The notes beneath the pieces were generated by a model, which made no database searches, had not been told where the DNA came from, and saw nothing but the letters and a program-made list of their open reading frames with translations. The translations under genes and the position numbers were made by a program. From assembly GCA_016208685.1 (NCBI GenBank), contig JACQXM010000025.1:62001-126000 (forward strand): DNA of 64,000 nucleotides, given 5' to 3'. Origin of the DNA: Planctomycetota bacterium (lineage in GTDB: Bacteria; Planctomycetota; Phycisphaerae; UBA1845). This document shows, in pieces, positions 27,709-36,924 of this stretch. Position 1 is the stretch's first letter; every line of letters begins with the position of its first letter.

Positions 27709-29961
27709 ATGCGCAAGCCAACGTGCCTGCTTCTGCTTGTCATACTGTCCGCGGGACTCGCCTCGAGTTGCAGACGGGGTGACGGCGACACGCGCGAGGC
27801 GGGAACGCGTCTTAACGTACTGCTCGTGACCATCGACACGCTCCGCGCCGATCGCGTAGGGTGCTACGGCCATGCCGCGGCGCACACGCCCACCCTAGAC
27901 GCCCTGGCGCACTCCGGAGTTCGCTTCGCCAACGCCTTCACGCATGTACCGCTCACACTGCCCTCCCACGCCTCGCTGCTGACAGGCCGATACCCGGCCA
28001 CCACGGGGTTGCGGGTCAATGGCGCCGGCGGGCTGAACCGCAAGCTGCCGACGCTCGCCGAACTCTTCAAAGGCGCCGGATATCGCACCGGGGCCTTTAT
28101 CGCCGCCATTGTCCTGGATTCCGCTTACGGACTGGACCGAGGTTTCGACACCTACGACGACGCCGTCAACACAGGCAGCGCCGCGGACGTGGACCCTGAC
28201 CACGTGGAACGCCGGGGCGACGTGGTCTGCGATGCGGCCTTGAAGTGGTTGGCGGCGGACGCCAATAAGCCATTCTTCGCGTGGGTGCACCTTTTCGACC
28301 CCCACGCGCCGTACGCGCCCCCGCCGGAATTCCGTGCCCTCACCTCCGACGCCTACGATGGCGACATTGCCTTCGCCGACGCGCAAGTCCACCGTCTCGT
28401 TACCTGGCTCGACGAGCGGAAGTTACGCGACCGCACCCTGGTCGTCGCCGCCGGTGACCACGGTGAAGGACTTGGTGAACACGGCGAGGCGCAGCACGGG
28501 TACTTCGTGTACGGCTCGACCATGCGCGTGCCGCTCATCTTTGCCGGTCCGGCGCCTGTCGTCGCGGGCGCCGTTGTCGAGTCGGGCGTCGGACTGGTTG
28601 ACGTGCTCCCTACGCTGCTGGAGTTGTCGAAGATCCCGCCGCCCGGGAGGCTCGACGGCCGCAACCTTACGGCGCTCTGGCAACAGCCGCCCACCGCAGG
28701 GTGGACCGTATACGGCGAAAGCGAGTACCCCCGTGCCGGGTTCGGTTGGGCCGGGTTGCAATCCCTCACCACGGAGCGTTGGAAGTACGTCGAAGCGCCA
28801 CGGGCCGAACTCTACGACCGCGCCGCGGACCCCGAGGAACGATCGAACGTCTGGGCGCAGGAGCCGCAGGTTGCCGCGGACCTCGCCGCCCGTCTTCGCA
28901 AGGTCCTCGCTGGCACGGAGCAGGGCGCAGCGGAGGCGGTGGAAGTCGACAGTGCCGCACTGGACCGGCTCTCGGCCCTGGGATACGTGGGCGGGACGCC
29001 CAGCCCCGCCGGCGTCTCCGGGTCCACGGCACGTGATCCCAAAGACATGCTGCCTTACTACCAGGCGCAGGTCGCGGCCCTGGGCCTGTTGCAGCAGCAT
29101 GAATTCGCTGCGGTGGTATCGCTTCTGGAGCCGGCGGCGGCGGAGAGCCCGGAATCGGTGGAGATCTTCAGCGCCCTGGGCACGGCGTACCTGAGGCTGG
29201 GGCGCTACGCGGACGCGGTGCGGGCGTTCACGGAGAGCCTGAAAGACGGGGCCGAGGACGCGCGACGACTCACGGGCCTGGGCGAGGCGCTGCGCAGCGA
29301 CGGCAAACCGCAGGAGGCGATGGTCTTTCTGGAAAAGGCGCTAGCCGCCAATGCCGACTGGGAACCGGCGCACCGCGGGCTGGCTTCCGCACTCTCCCAG
29401 CTCGGCCGACTCGCCGACGCGCTGCCGCATTGGCAGCGCTGCGCGGAGCTCAACCCGAACTCGACACAGGTGCTCACGAACCTGGGCGGAGCGTACCTCG
29501 GCCTCGGCCGCACCAAGGAAGCGCTGCCCCCGCTGCAAAAGGCGCGCCGCCTCGACCCGACCAACGAGTTCACGTATCGCGCCTTATGGCCGGCGCTGGC
29601 GCGCCTTGGGCAGCGGAAGGACGCCGTGCTGGCGCTTCGTGAGGGCGTCAAGCATGTGCCCGGCAGCGCCGAGCTGCGCGTGGCGCTGGCGTGGCTGCTG
29701 GCGACGACGCCGGGGACCTCCGTGCCGGAGCGCGAGGAGGCGGTCGCCCTGGCGGCGGCGGCCTGTGCCGCGGAACGGGAGAACGCCCGCTATTCCGACG
29801 TCCTGGCGGCTGCCTACGCCGCAGCAGGCAAGTTCCCCAAGGCGCTCGAAGAGGTCCACCGCGCCGCGCAGCTCGCCGCGACGCAGGGCAGGCACGACCT
29901 GCTTCGGACCATCGAGGCTCGCACGCAGCTCTATCAGCAGGGAAAGGCCTATCAGGAGTAG
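27709..29961 (+). CDS. sulfatase/alkaline-phosphatase-fold lipoprotein with C-terminal TPRs
   Basis: A 750-residue protein. Residues 1-20 are a lipoprotein signal ending LASSC (Cys21). The catalytic part (~35-420) has the metal motif TIDTLRADRVGCYG (Asp43) and later GDHGEGLGEHG. At the usual sulfatase CxPSR site it reads PLTLPSHASLLTGRYP. The nucleophile position is therefore Thr83, not Cys or Ser, and the Arg is His87, so formylglycine cannot form. This is closer to the Thr-nucleophile phosphotransferase branch of the same fold. Residues ~440-740 are TPR-like helical pairs, ending in a PKALEEVHRAAQL-type helix. It is probably periplasmic. The substrate is unknown; annotating it as an active sulfatase would be unsafe. 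Confidence 0.85.
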   Translation: MRKPTCLLLLVILSAGLASSCRRGDGDTREAGTRLNVLLVTIDTLRADRVGCYGHAAAHTPTLDALAHSGVRFANAFTHVPLTLPSHASLLTGRYPATTGLRVNGAGGLNRKLPTLAELFKGAGYRTGAFIAAIVLDSAYGLDRGFDTYDDAVNTGSAADVDPDHVERRGDVVCDAALKWLAADANKPFFAWVHLFDPHAPYAPPPEFRALTSDAYDGDIAFADAQVHRLVTWLDERKLRDRTLVVAAGDHGEGLGEHGEAQHGYFVYGSTMRVPLIFAGPAPVVAGAVVESGVGLVDVLPTLLELSKIPPPGRLDGRNLTALWQQPPTAGWTVYGESEYPRAGFGWAGLQSLTTERWKYVEAPRAELYDRAADPEERSNVWAQEPQVAADLAARLRKVLAGTEQGAAEAVEVDSAALDRLSALGYVGGTPSPAGVSGSTARDPKDMLPYYQAQVAALGLLQQHEFAAVVSLLEPAAAESPESVEIFSALGTAYLRLGRYADAVRAFTESLKDGAEDARRLTGLGEALRSDGKPQEAMVFLEKALAANADWEPAHRGLASALSQLGRLADALPHWQRCAELNPNSTQVLTNLGGAYLGLGRTKEALPPLQKARRLDPTNEFTYRALWPALARLGQRKDAVLALREGVKHVPGSAELRVALAWLLATTPGTSVPEREEAVALAAAACAAERENARYSDVLAAAYAAAGKFPKALEEVHRAAQLAATQGRHDLLRTIEARTQLYQQGKAYQE

Positions 29962-30057
29962 GGCCGCGGCGTCGCGCGGCAACGGGGTGGCGCGGCGGGG
30001 GCGCCTACCGCGGTGTTCGGCGGCGGGTGGTTCGGGGATATCCGGGCGGCTCGGCGG

Positions 30058-30762
30058 TCAGCGTTTCCGGGAGCCGGACGACGTGCTCTTCGCGCGGCGG
30101 GCGCCGGTGGCCGCGGCGCGGCGCGGTTTGCCGGCCGCCGCGGCGCGGGGTCGCCCGTTCGTCGACTCCGTCGCGGGGCGGCGCGCCCGGCTGGTAACGG
30201 CGGGCGCGGACTTTTCCAGGATGCCCTTGAGCCCCTCCAGCCGCTGGCTCCAGTAGGCCTTCATCCGGTCGGCGTCGGCGGCGCTGGGCAGTTTGTGGTG
30301 TTGTGCCACAACCTGGCACTTAGCGCCGTTCTTGTCGTAGAAGTTCACCTCCAGGCGGGTTTTCCCGTCGCCCCAGGCGGCGCGGAGCGACTTGTTGACG
30401 GTGGCCGTGCTGATGGTGAGTGTGCCGTCGGGCAGCCAGCGTTTGCGGCTCCGGGCGTCGGTCCAGGCCTTGTAGGCCGCGGAGACCGGTGCGGCAATCA
30501 CCCGGCTGGCGCTGACCGCGAAGCCGTCGGGGCGTTCGTGCAGCCGGCGCTTGCCGCGCGCCTGTTCATAGGCCACGGCGACCATTTGCGCCCACCAGCC
30601 GTCCACGCCGTGCTTTTCATACAGGCGGGTGGCGATTTCCTGGTGCTCCAGGTCCTTGCAGCCGGCGTCGTCGAGGATTCTGAACCACTCGGCCCAGCCC
30701 TTTCCCGTGCGTGCGGCAACCGCAACATCGCTGATGCGCCCCTCGGCCAGGAAGGTTCCCAT
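30058..30762 (-). CDS. DUF4287-domain protein with SRPBCC-like domain and basic tail
   Basis: A 234-residue protein. Residues ~10-75 (ARTGKGWAEWFRILDDAG, then HGVDGWWAQMVAVAYEQARG) match the DUF4287 pattern. Residues ~80-190 look like an SRPBCC/START-type fold (VIAAPVSAAYKAWTDARSRK, strand-rich middle, YWSQRLEGLKGILEK final helix). The last ~45 residues are rich in Arg, Ala, Ser and Thr, a histone-H1-like tail that may bind nucleic acid. The function is unknown. It follows the sulfatase gene convergently, with a 96-bp gap. Confidence 0.75.
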   Translation of the reverse strand: MGTFLAEGRISDVAVAARTGKGWAEWFRILDDAGCKDLEHQEIATRLYEKHGVDGWWAQMVAVAYEQARGKRRLHERPDGFAVSASRVIAAPVSAAYKAWTDARSRKRWLPDGTLTISTATVNKSLRAAWGDGKTRLEVNFYDKNGAKCQVVAQHHKLPSAADADRMKAYWSQRLEGLKGILEKSAPAVTSRARRPATESTNGRPRAAAAGKPRRAAATGARRAKSTSSGSRKR

Positions 30763-31148
30763 CGTTCGTGTTCCTCGGTAGTTTCCGCCGGCTGAAGCCG
30801 GCTTGCCTTTGACAGGACCGGGTCCAGGACCCCGCCGTCCGGTTTCGAACCCAAGCGATACCTAAGTAGTCTACGCGGGATCGCGCGCGGCGTAAAGACT
30901 GGCGGGCGGAAGGCAAAACCGGCCGAAATGCCCGCGTATTTTGGGGGTTTCGCGGCACCACGGCCGCGCCGGCGAGGCCCTGACGGCCTGTGGCAGAACT
31001 CGTGGCGTTGGCTTCCAGTCCACGGTTTCACGGGCAGGATGCCCATGCTACATCCCGTAGGCCGCTTTTCGCCACGGGCTGCTAAGGCACACGGGCCGGT
31101 GCGGGGTGTTGCCCGCACGCCCTGTCGGGCGCGCTGTCCCCTGCCGGA
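30763..31148. other. 386-bp gap containing a family-1 element
   Basis: No gene. It lies between the start of the DUF4287 gene and the stop of the transporter gene, both on the minus strand. The inverted family-1 element (30982-31083) occupies the centre. Either side shows no repeat or hairpin I can support. Confidence 0.55.
30982..31083 (-). repeat. ~100-bp dispersed element (family 1, copy 2, inverted)
   Basis: The reverse complement matches 4833-4933 from AGCAGCCCGTGGCGAAAA through GGGCATCCTGCCCGTGAAAC to GCCACGAGTTCTGCCACAGG. The ends are again near-inverted repeats. Length is 102 bp against 101 in copy 1. Confidence 0.75.
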
Positions 31149-33881
31149 TTACTCCCGCCGCACGTTCAGGATCGCGGGTAAAACGAGCAGCGTGCCCACC
31201 AGGCAGGAAGCCATGCTCAGCACCAGCAGGCCGCCCAGACGGGCGTTGGCGGGGACCTGTGACAGAGTCATGACGCCGAATCCCAACCCAACGGCCAGGG
31301 CGTCGAGGACGATCGCCGGTCCCGTGGTTCGCGCCGCCCGCCGCAGCGCCGCCGCATGCGCCACGGCCCTCCCGCGGAGCAGCCGATAGCGCTCGACATA
31401 ATGAATGGCGAAGTCGTCGCCGATGCCGATCACCATGGCCGAGAACATGGAAGTCGCGACGCCCAGCGGCATGCCCACCAGCCCCATCACCGCGAAGTTC
31501 ACCACCACCGCCAGCGCGCAGGGCAGCAGGCACAAGGCACCCCACAGTAGCGATCGACTCAGCAGGGTGGTGACTACCAGCGTGCCGACAAAAGAGGCGA
31601 GCAGCGAGCCGGTTTGCGTAGAGACGATGGAGTCGATGAGCGTTTGGCTGACGGCCACGTCGCCGGCGAAGCTCAAGCGGATTCCCTTGGGGGTCAGATG
31701 GACCGATTCGTAGTCCCGAATCTTCCGCATGAGGTTCGCGGTGTCCACGAAGTTGGCGTTCTTCAGGAAGATGGTCACCAGGGACCGCGCGTAGCGCTGG
31801 TCGACGATCTGCCGCAGGCGATGCGGACCGCGGATGCGCGCGTATTGCGACCAGAGCCATTCCACCCGCTCCGCCAGGTCGGGAATTCGGCGGTATTCCT
31901 GGTTGAGCCCCCGGCTCAGGAGGTAGGTGGTCTCGATGTAGTCAGCGGTGCCCACCACGCCTCCCACGGCGTCCTGTGTCTGCCGCTCGACGAACCCTTC
32001 CAGGGCGGCGATGTCCTGGAGCACCTCCGGAATCAGCATGGGCTCACGGATCAACTCCACCTCGAGCGACTCGGTGCCCGACAGGCGGAGCGCAAGCGGA
32101 GGCGGGGCGCGGGTGGCCACCAGCCGGGCGGCGATGCGCTCTCCCTCGCGCTCGGCGCGCTCGATCCAGGAGTGCCACGTCAGGGTCACCGGTGCCCAGG
32201 GTGGGGGCAGCACGGGGGCATGGGTGTCGACGCGTTCCGCGCGGATGCGGCGGCCGACCAGCGCTTGCGGATCGTTGACCACGTCCCCGGGAAGGTAGAC
32301 CACGTCGCGCTCCACGTCCGCGGCGCTGACGGCGGCGCGGATGTTGCCGTAGCCGCCGTCCACGCAGACGTGCAGGATGTGCGTGCCCAGGAACTGCCGG
32401 TTGAAGAAGTCCGTTGCTCGGCGGAACTCGCTGCCCGGCGCGAAGCCGTCGATCCAACTATCCTGGATGATGACCCTGCGGACGGCGGTCGGCGCGGCCA
32501 ACAGTGCCACGGCAGTCGCCGCGAGGATGACCCAGCGCAGGCGGCCGACGACCGGGAAAGCCCCGCCGCCTTGGCTCGCCGGCTCTTCCGCCGCAACCCC
32601 GGGCGCCGCGGACTCGCCGCGGGGGCCCGCGTCCCCCGCTCCTCCCCGCGCGAACCAGCGGCTGGGGCACACGGCGAGCATGGCGGGTATGACGGTCAGC
32701 GACCACAGCATGCAGAACACGATGCCCGCCGCAGTGAACAGACCGAAGGCCTGCACAGGGCGTATGGGTGAGATGGCGAAGGACAGGAACCCGATGGCAG
32801 TCGTCGCCGCCGTCTTTACGACCGGCGAGGTCATCTCCCCCATCGTGGCCGAAAGCACATCGAACCGCCCCAGGTGCGGCCGCTGCCGCAGCAGATCGAC
32901 ATAATGCGCGAAGATGTGAACCTCGTCGGCGACGCCCGCGACAGTAAGGATGATGGGCAAGACCGCTATGGTCAGATAGATGGGCACGCCGGCGAGCCCC
33001 ATCAGTCCGAAGACGAACACCAGGCACGCGCCGACTTCGATCAGCGGAAGGACCATGGCCGCCACGCTGCGGAAGCTGATCAGGAAGACGAGCGCCATGA
33101 TGACCAGAGCCACCGGCGCGAGCCCCAGACGCGTCCCGATGAGTTCACGCAGCTCGTGGAGGGACGCCGGTCGACGCCACGCGGGGAGTTCATTCGCGGC
33201 GCGCGTCGAGTATCCCAGCAGACGCGGCGGCACCCCGAGGTCCTCGAGCAGGTGCGTTCCCAGGAGCGATTCAGCGACCGGGGCGCCGATGATATGCATC
33301 TGCTCCGGCAACTCGCCTTTGGCACGGACCAGGTCGCGAATGAGCTGCAACCATCGGAGGCGGTCGGCACCCGGTGGAACGCCGAGCATCACCGCGGTGG
33401 ATTTCTCGTCGTAGGCTACCAGCGTGCCGTTATAGAGTCCGATGCCGCGCAGATCGTCGCGGAGCTGTCGGAGCTCCTGCGGCTGCACCGGCAGGGGCTC
33501 CAGGAGGCGGCGAAACAGGAGCGTCCCGGTTTGTACTCGGTGCCCGTGCTCCGTCGCCAGGCTGAAGACGTCCTCGGGTCGCACGCCGGGCAACGCCCGC
33601 AGCTCGTCGGTAAGCTCCTGCACCAGTGCCACGGTGTGGGCGTTGAAAATGCCGTCGGCGTGTGTGGTGGTGATCAGAATGACGATCGGGTCTTCGGTGA
33701 GAAACTCCTCACGGATGGCCCGGTCCGAAACCACCGCGGGGTCGTCGGGCGGTACCAGGGCGTGGCCGTCGGTGCGCAGTTCCAATCGCAGGACGCCCGG
33801 CGCAACGGCGCCGGTCGCCAGGGCGGCAGCCAGCATCACCGGCCAGGGGTGCGCGATACAGAAGCGGCACAGCGCAGTCAC
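31149..33881 (-). CDS. RND/MMPL-family membrane transporter
   Basis: A ~910-residue exporter of the RND superfamily (MMPL/hydrophobe branch). It has two homologous halves, each with one N-terminal membrane helix, a large extracytoplasmic domain and a bundle of about five helices. Motifs include GVADEVHIFAHYVDLL in half one and GIGDDFAIHYVERYR in half two, which mark the transmembrane-4 region of this family. An acidic pair (DE, DD) in each half could carry the proton. The likely cargo is lipid or another hydrophobic molecule. GTG at 33881 is preferred as start because the frame upstream of it runs into the 86-bp repeat at 33956-34041. No membrane fusion or outer membrane partner is adjacent. 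Confidence 0.85.
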   Translation of the reverse strand: MTALCRFCIAHPWPVMLAAALATGAVAPGVLRLELRTDGHALVPPDDPAVVSDRAIREEFLTEDPIVILITTTHADGIFNAHTVALVQELTDELRALPGVRPEDVFSLATEHGHRVQTGTLLFRRLLEPLPVQPQELRQLRDDLRGIGLYNGTLVAYDEKSTAVMLGVPPGADRLRWLQLIRDLVRAKGELPEQMHIIGAPVAESLLGTHLLEDLGVPPRLLGYSTRAANELPAWRRPASLHELRELIGTRLGLAPVALVIMALVFLISFRSVAAMVLPLIEVGACLVFVFGLMGLAGVPIYLTIAVLPIILTVAGVADEVHIFAHYVDLLRQRPHLGRFDVLSATMGEMTSPVVKTAATTAIGFLSFAISPIRPVQAFGLFTAAGIVFCMLWSLTVIPAMLAVCPSRWFARGGAGDAGPRGESAAPGVAAEEPASQGGGAFPVVGRLRWVILAATAVALLAAPTAVRRVIIQDSWIDGFAPGSEFRRATDFFNRQFLGTHILHVCVDGGYGNIRAAVSAADVERDVVYLPGDVVNDPQALVGRRIRAERVDTHAPVLPPPWAPVTLTWHSWIERAEREGERIAARLVATRAPPPLALRLSGTESLEVELIREPMLIPEVLQDIAALEGFVERQTQDAVGGVVGTADYIETTYLLSRGLNQEYRRIPDLAERVEWLWSQYARIRGPHRLRQIVDQRYARSLVTIFLKNANFVDTANLMRKIRDYESVHLTPKGIRLSFAGDVAVSQTLIDSIVSTQTGSLLASFVGTLVVTTLLSRSLLWGALCLLPCALAVVVNFAVMGLVGMPLGVATSMFSAMVIGIGDDFAIHYVERYRLLRGRAVAHAAALRRAARTTGPAIVLDALAVGLGFGVMTLSQVPANARLGGLLVLSMASCLVGTLLVLPAILNVRRE

Positions 33882-33955
33882 GGGTTCGGATTCACCGCGT
33901 GCGATTCCATGACGACGTTGGGAAACAGCATGCTTGTGCAGTGTCCCATTGATCG

Positions 33956-34041
33956 TTAACCGTATCGAGCCGCGGGCCTGAGGCCCCCGCGGCCCCACGA
34001 AGGCCGAAAGTCCGCCACGAGAGCGATCCGCCGACGGTTAG
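33956..34041 (+). repeat. 86-bp TIR element (family 3, copy 1)
   Basis: Bounded by TTAACCGT on the left and ACGGTTAG on the right (inverted, 7 of 8). It has a GC-rich inner hairpin CCGCGGGCCTGAGGCCCCCGCGG. A copy of exactly the same length lies at 36925-37010, sharing blocks such as CGAGCCGCG and GCGGCCCCACGA. Similarity continues ~20 bp outside the left end (GTGCAGTGTCCCATT against GTGTATTGTCACATT). Confidence 0.8.
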
Positions 34042-34130
34042 TTCCTTACGGCGAAAGATGGTGGCATTCTGCGCGCAACTTCTTGTACACGAAAACGGCT
34101 CCGTTGCACCGCGACGAACCGCCCCTTCAG

Positions 34131-34158
34131 CATTCCGAATTCAGCATTCGACATTCGC
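34131..34158 (-). repeat. gene-less AT-rich ATTC repeat remnant (family 5)
   Basis: CATTCCGAATTCAGCATTCGACATTCG resembles the ATTC-phased repeats that flank the four-helix-bundle gene at 41246-41676. No such gene is present here, so it may be a solo end. Confidence 0.55.
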
Positions 34159-34385
34159 GGCCGCGCCCTACGTGGGCCTGTTTTGGTTGCGGCCCCCGCG
34201 GCCGCTTTAGGTGATTGCGATTCACTACACTAGGGAAGTTCGACCCCGACGGCAACGGGCGCGAATCACGCGGCGGCGTGGCGGCCGGCGTTCGCCACCT
34301 GCCGGCCGTCGACTCGGCCTCCGGGCCGGGAGCGGTGGCCGGCGCATTTCCCTTTTCGCCGGGCGCCCGTAGCATATCGCCCTTG

Positions 34386-35342
34386 ATGAACGACCGCGGA
34401 TACCTGGACACCGAGCATCGCAATCCTCGCTCGATGAACCTGGATCGACTCTCGATCGGCGAGGCCTTCGACCTCATCAACCGTGAGGACGCCGCCATAC
34501 CCTCTGCCATCGCCGCCGCCAAGCACGACGTTTGCCGTGCGATCGAGCTGGTGGTCGCTGCATTGCGGCGCGGCGGACGGCTGATCTACGTCGGCGCGGG
34601 GACCAGCGGCCGGCTTGGCGTGCTTGATGCCGCGGAATGCCCGCCTACGTTTCTGACCGACCCCACCCTGGTGCAGGGGGTCATCGCCGGCGGGCACGAC
34701 GCTCTGGTACGCAGCATCGAGGGTGCCGAGGATCACCCGGACCGCGGGGCGACGGCCATCGACGACCGCAACGTCGGCCCCGACGACGTGGTCTTCGGCA
34801 TCGCCACCGGAGGGACCACGCCGTTCGTGCATGGGGCCCTCGAACGCGCGCGACAGAGGGGCGCAAGGACCGTATTTTTCGCCTGCGTACCCAGCGGCCA
34901 GGTTCCGGATGGCGCGGACGTGTCGATACGGGTTCTTACCGGTCCGGAGGTTCTGACCGGCAGCACGCGGATGAAGGCCGGCACGGCGACCAAGCTGGTG
35001 CTCAACATGGTCAGCACCATCGCCCTGGTTCAGTTGGGGAAGGTGCACGAGAATCTGATGGTGGACGTGAACACCGCCGCCAACGCCAAGCTGGTGGACC
35101 GCGGAGTGCGGATCATCCAGTCCATCACTGGCCGAGGCAGGGAGGCCGCGGCGGAGCTGCTGGCGGCCGCGGGCGGGAAGGTGAAGACGGCGCTGGTCAT
35201 GGGATTATGCAGCGCCGATCGGGCGGCGGCGGAACGACTCCTTGCGCAGGCGGACGGGCGTCTCGCTCAAGTGATCGAGCGCCTCGGGGCGATGAAGGAA
35301 CCGGAGGCGACCAGGCGGCATGAGGCCGGGCAAGACGTCTAG
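34386..35342 (+). CDS. murQ: N-acetylmuramic acid 6-phosphate etherase
   Basis: A 318-residue SIS-fold lyase that removes lactate from MurNAc-6-phosphate to give GlcNAc-6-phosphate in cell-wall recycling. Seen are LDTEHRNPRSMNLD, the sugar-phosphate loop VGAGTSGRLGVLDAAECPPTF with catalytic Glu84, the second Glu115 in IEGAEDHPD, GSTRMKAGTATKLVLNM and KVHENLMVDV. The catalytic Glu pair sits at nearly the E. coli positions. The start at 34386 (MNDRGYLDTEHRNP) fits the family; the open frame upstream is not conserved in type. Its TAG stop is directly joined to a dispersed repeat. A GHL10-like lipoprotein and an asparaginase-like gene follow. Confidence 0.95.
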   Translation: MNDRGYLDTEHRNPRSMNLDRLSIGEAFDLINREDAAIPSAIAAAKHDVCRAIELVVAALRRGGRLIYVGAGTSGRLGVLDAAECPPTFLTDPTLVQGVIAGGHDALVRSIEGAEDHPDRGATAIDDRNVGPDDVVFGIATGGTTPFVHGALERARQRGARTVFFACVPSGQVPDGADVSIRVLTGPEVLTGSTRMKAGTATKLVLNMVSTIALVQLGKVHENLMVDVNTAANAKLVDRGVRIIQSITGRGREAAAELLAAAGGKVKTALVMGLCSADRAAAERLLAQADGRLAQVIERLGAMKEPEATRRHEAGQDV

Positions 35343-35504
35343 TGCTCCTACGCAACCTACTCTCAGGGTGGCTCCTACGCAGCCTACTCTTGGGGTGGCA
35401 TGGTCAAGCGCAGCGCCGCCATGCCCAGGAAAGACATGCCCTCGCACGGCTGTGCCGTGCTTGGGCATGCGACCCAGCCCGCAGAATCGGGTGCGTCGGA
35501 GCAC
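35342..35504 (+). repeat. 163-bp TIR element with duplicated left end (family 4, copy 1)
   Basis: It begins GTGCTCCTACGC, whose first G is the last base of murQ's TAG stop, and ends GCGTCGGAGCAC, an 11-of-12 inverted match. A 27-bp block (GCTCCTACGCA…GGGTG) occurs twice in tandem at 35344-35397. The core GGTGGCATGGTCAAGCGCAG and CATGCCCAGGAAAGACATGC recurs in copies 2 and 3. Confidence 0.8.
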
Positions 35505-35526
35505 CAGGGGCGAGGCCGACGGGCGA

Positions 35527-35654
35527 AGTGCCGCAACTGACCGGGTGGCATGGTCAAGCGCAGCGCCGCCATGCCCAGGAAAGACATGCCGGCGCACGGC
35601 TGTGCCGTGCTTGGGCATGCCACCCGACCCGAAGCATCGGGTGCGGCGGAGGCC
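35527..35654 (+). repeat. second tandem family-4 element with worn ends
   Basis: The core from GGGTGGCATGG (35543) through the CATGCCCAGGAAAGACATGC block to CGGGTGCGGCGGAG is almost identical to copy 1. The terminal repeats are degraded. It lies just before the ribosome-binding site of the next gene and forms most of its leader. Confidence 0.75.
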
Positions 35655-35681
35655 CGAGTGGAACAAGACGGGGAGTCACGG

Positions 35682-36905
35682 ATGATGGCTGAAGACGTTC
35701 GCATCGGGCCTGGACGCCGACCTCGCTGGGCGGCGCTGCTTGCCTTCACTGCAATCACGCTGGGTATGCAATCCGGCTGCGCCCTGTTCGGACGCAAACC
35801 GCAACTTCCCAAGGACGGGTCGATCCGGGCCATCTGGGTTACCCGCTGGGATTACAAATCACCGGCGGACATCGCAAGGGTGATGGAGAACTGCCGCCGC
35901 GCCGGCTTCAACACCGTGCTCTTTCAGGTCCGCGGCAATGGCACGGTCTTCTACCGTTCTCGCCTGGAACCCTGGGCGGACGAGCTCGGCGGACGCGACC
36001 CCGGCTATGACCCCCTCTCTGTGGCTTGCAAGGAGGCCCATAAGCGGGGGCTACAGCTTCATGCCTGGGCGAACGTTATCCCCGGCTGGCGCGGCGACGG
36101 TCCGCCTGCCAACCGCCGGCAGCTTTTCATCGCCCGAGCGGGTTGGTTCTGGCGCGACGCCTGGGGCCGGCGGCAGCCTTTCGGGTGGTATCAAAGCCTC
36201 AACCCCTGCTACCCCGAAGTGCGCAAGTACCTGGCGGACGTCATGCACGAGATCGTCTCCAAGTACCCGGTCGACGGACTCCACATGGACTACATCCGCT
36301 TCCCCAACGAATGGAACGACTCCTATCCGCGCGGGGCGACGGTCCCGGACTATCCCCGCGACCGGCGAACGGTGGCGATGTTCAAAGCGGCGACCGGCCG
36401 GCTGCCCGACCAGGCCCCGGCGCTGTGGAGCCAGTGGCGGGCGGACCAGGTTACGCGGCTGGTGGCGGACATTCATAAGGCGGTGAAGCGCGCCCGGCCG
36501 AAAGCGTGGTTGAGCGCGGCCGTGGGCGCCGTTCCAGAGGAGGCCAAGCGCAACCACTTCCAGGACGCCCACACCTGGATCGCCAGGGGTCACGTGGATG
36601 CCGTCTACCCCATGAACTACGCCAGTAACCTGGGTGCGTATTCCGGGCGGCTGGCCAACTGGGCCGCGGTGGCGCGGAAGATCCCCGTGGTCACCGGAGT
36701 GATGTTCGACAAACGCGATGAGCGAACCGTCGCGGCGCAAGTCGCTCGGGCGCGGCGTACCGCGACGCACTTCGCCGCGTTCGCGTACAATTCGCTGTTT
36801 GAGCGCCTGGACTCGTCCGGCAGGCCGATCATGGACGGACAAAGCGCGTCCCGCGCGCGACTGCGCCAGGTGGTGCTGCCGCAGTTTCGCCGCGCTTCCT
36901 CCTAG
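35682..36905 (+). CDS. GHL10/DUF187-type glycoside hydrolase-like lipoprotein
   Basis: A 407-residue predicted lipoprotein. The signal peptide ends at LGMQSGC. The rest is a TIM-barrel-like domain of the DUF187/GHL10 class: IRAIWVTRWDYKSPADIARV, AGFNTVLFQVRGNGT, HAWANVIPG, VDGLHMDYIRFPNEW, LSAAVGAVP and HVDAVYPMNY are the repeated strand ends. This family is thought to cleave glycans; the acidic residues in HMDYIRFP and after NY could be catalytic. GGGGAG six bases upstream sets ATG 35682. The frame is open through the family-4 repeat before it, but that part is repeat-derived. Its TAG stop joins the left extension of the next 86-bp element. Confidence 0.85.
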   Translation: MMAEDVRIGPGRRPRWAALLAFTAITLGMQSGCALFGRKPQLPKDGSIRAIWVTRWDYKSPADIARVMENCRRAGFNTVLFQVRGNGTVFYRSRLEPWADELGGRDPGYDPLSVACKEAHKRGLQLHAWANVIPGWRGDGPPANRRQLFIARAGWFWRDAWGRRQPFGWYQSLNPCYPEVRKYLADVMHEIVSKYPVDGLHMDYIRFPNEWNDSYPRGATVPDYPRDRRTVAMFKAATGRLPDQAPALWSQWRADQVTRLVADIHKAVKRARPKAWLSAAVGAVPEEAKRNHFQDAHTWIARGHVDAVYPMNYASNLGAYSGRLANWAAVARKIPVVTGVMFDKRDERTVAAQVARARRTATHFAAFAYNSLFERLDSSGRPIMDGQSASRARLRQVVLPQFRRASS

Positions 36906-36924
36906 TGTATTGTCACATTGGGAT

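Larger units (their letters stand above)
33882..34385. other. 504-bp divergent intergenic region
   Basis: It separates the transporter (minus) from murQ (plus). It contains the 86-bp TIR element (33956-34041) and a gene-less AT-rich repeat remnant (about 34131-34158). The remaining sequence must hold the promoters for both genes but no convincing boxes were found. Confidence 0.55.
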
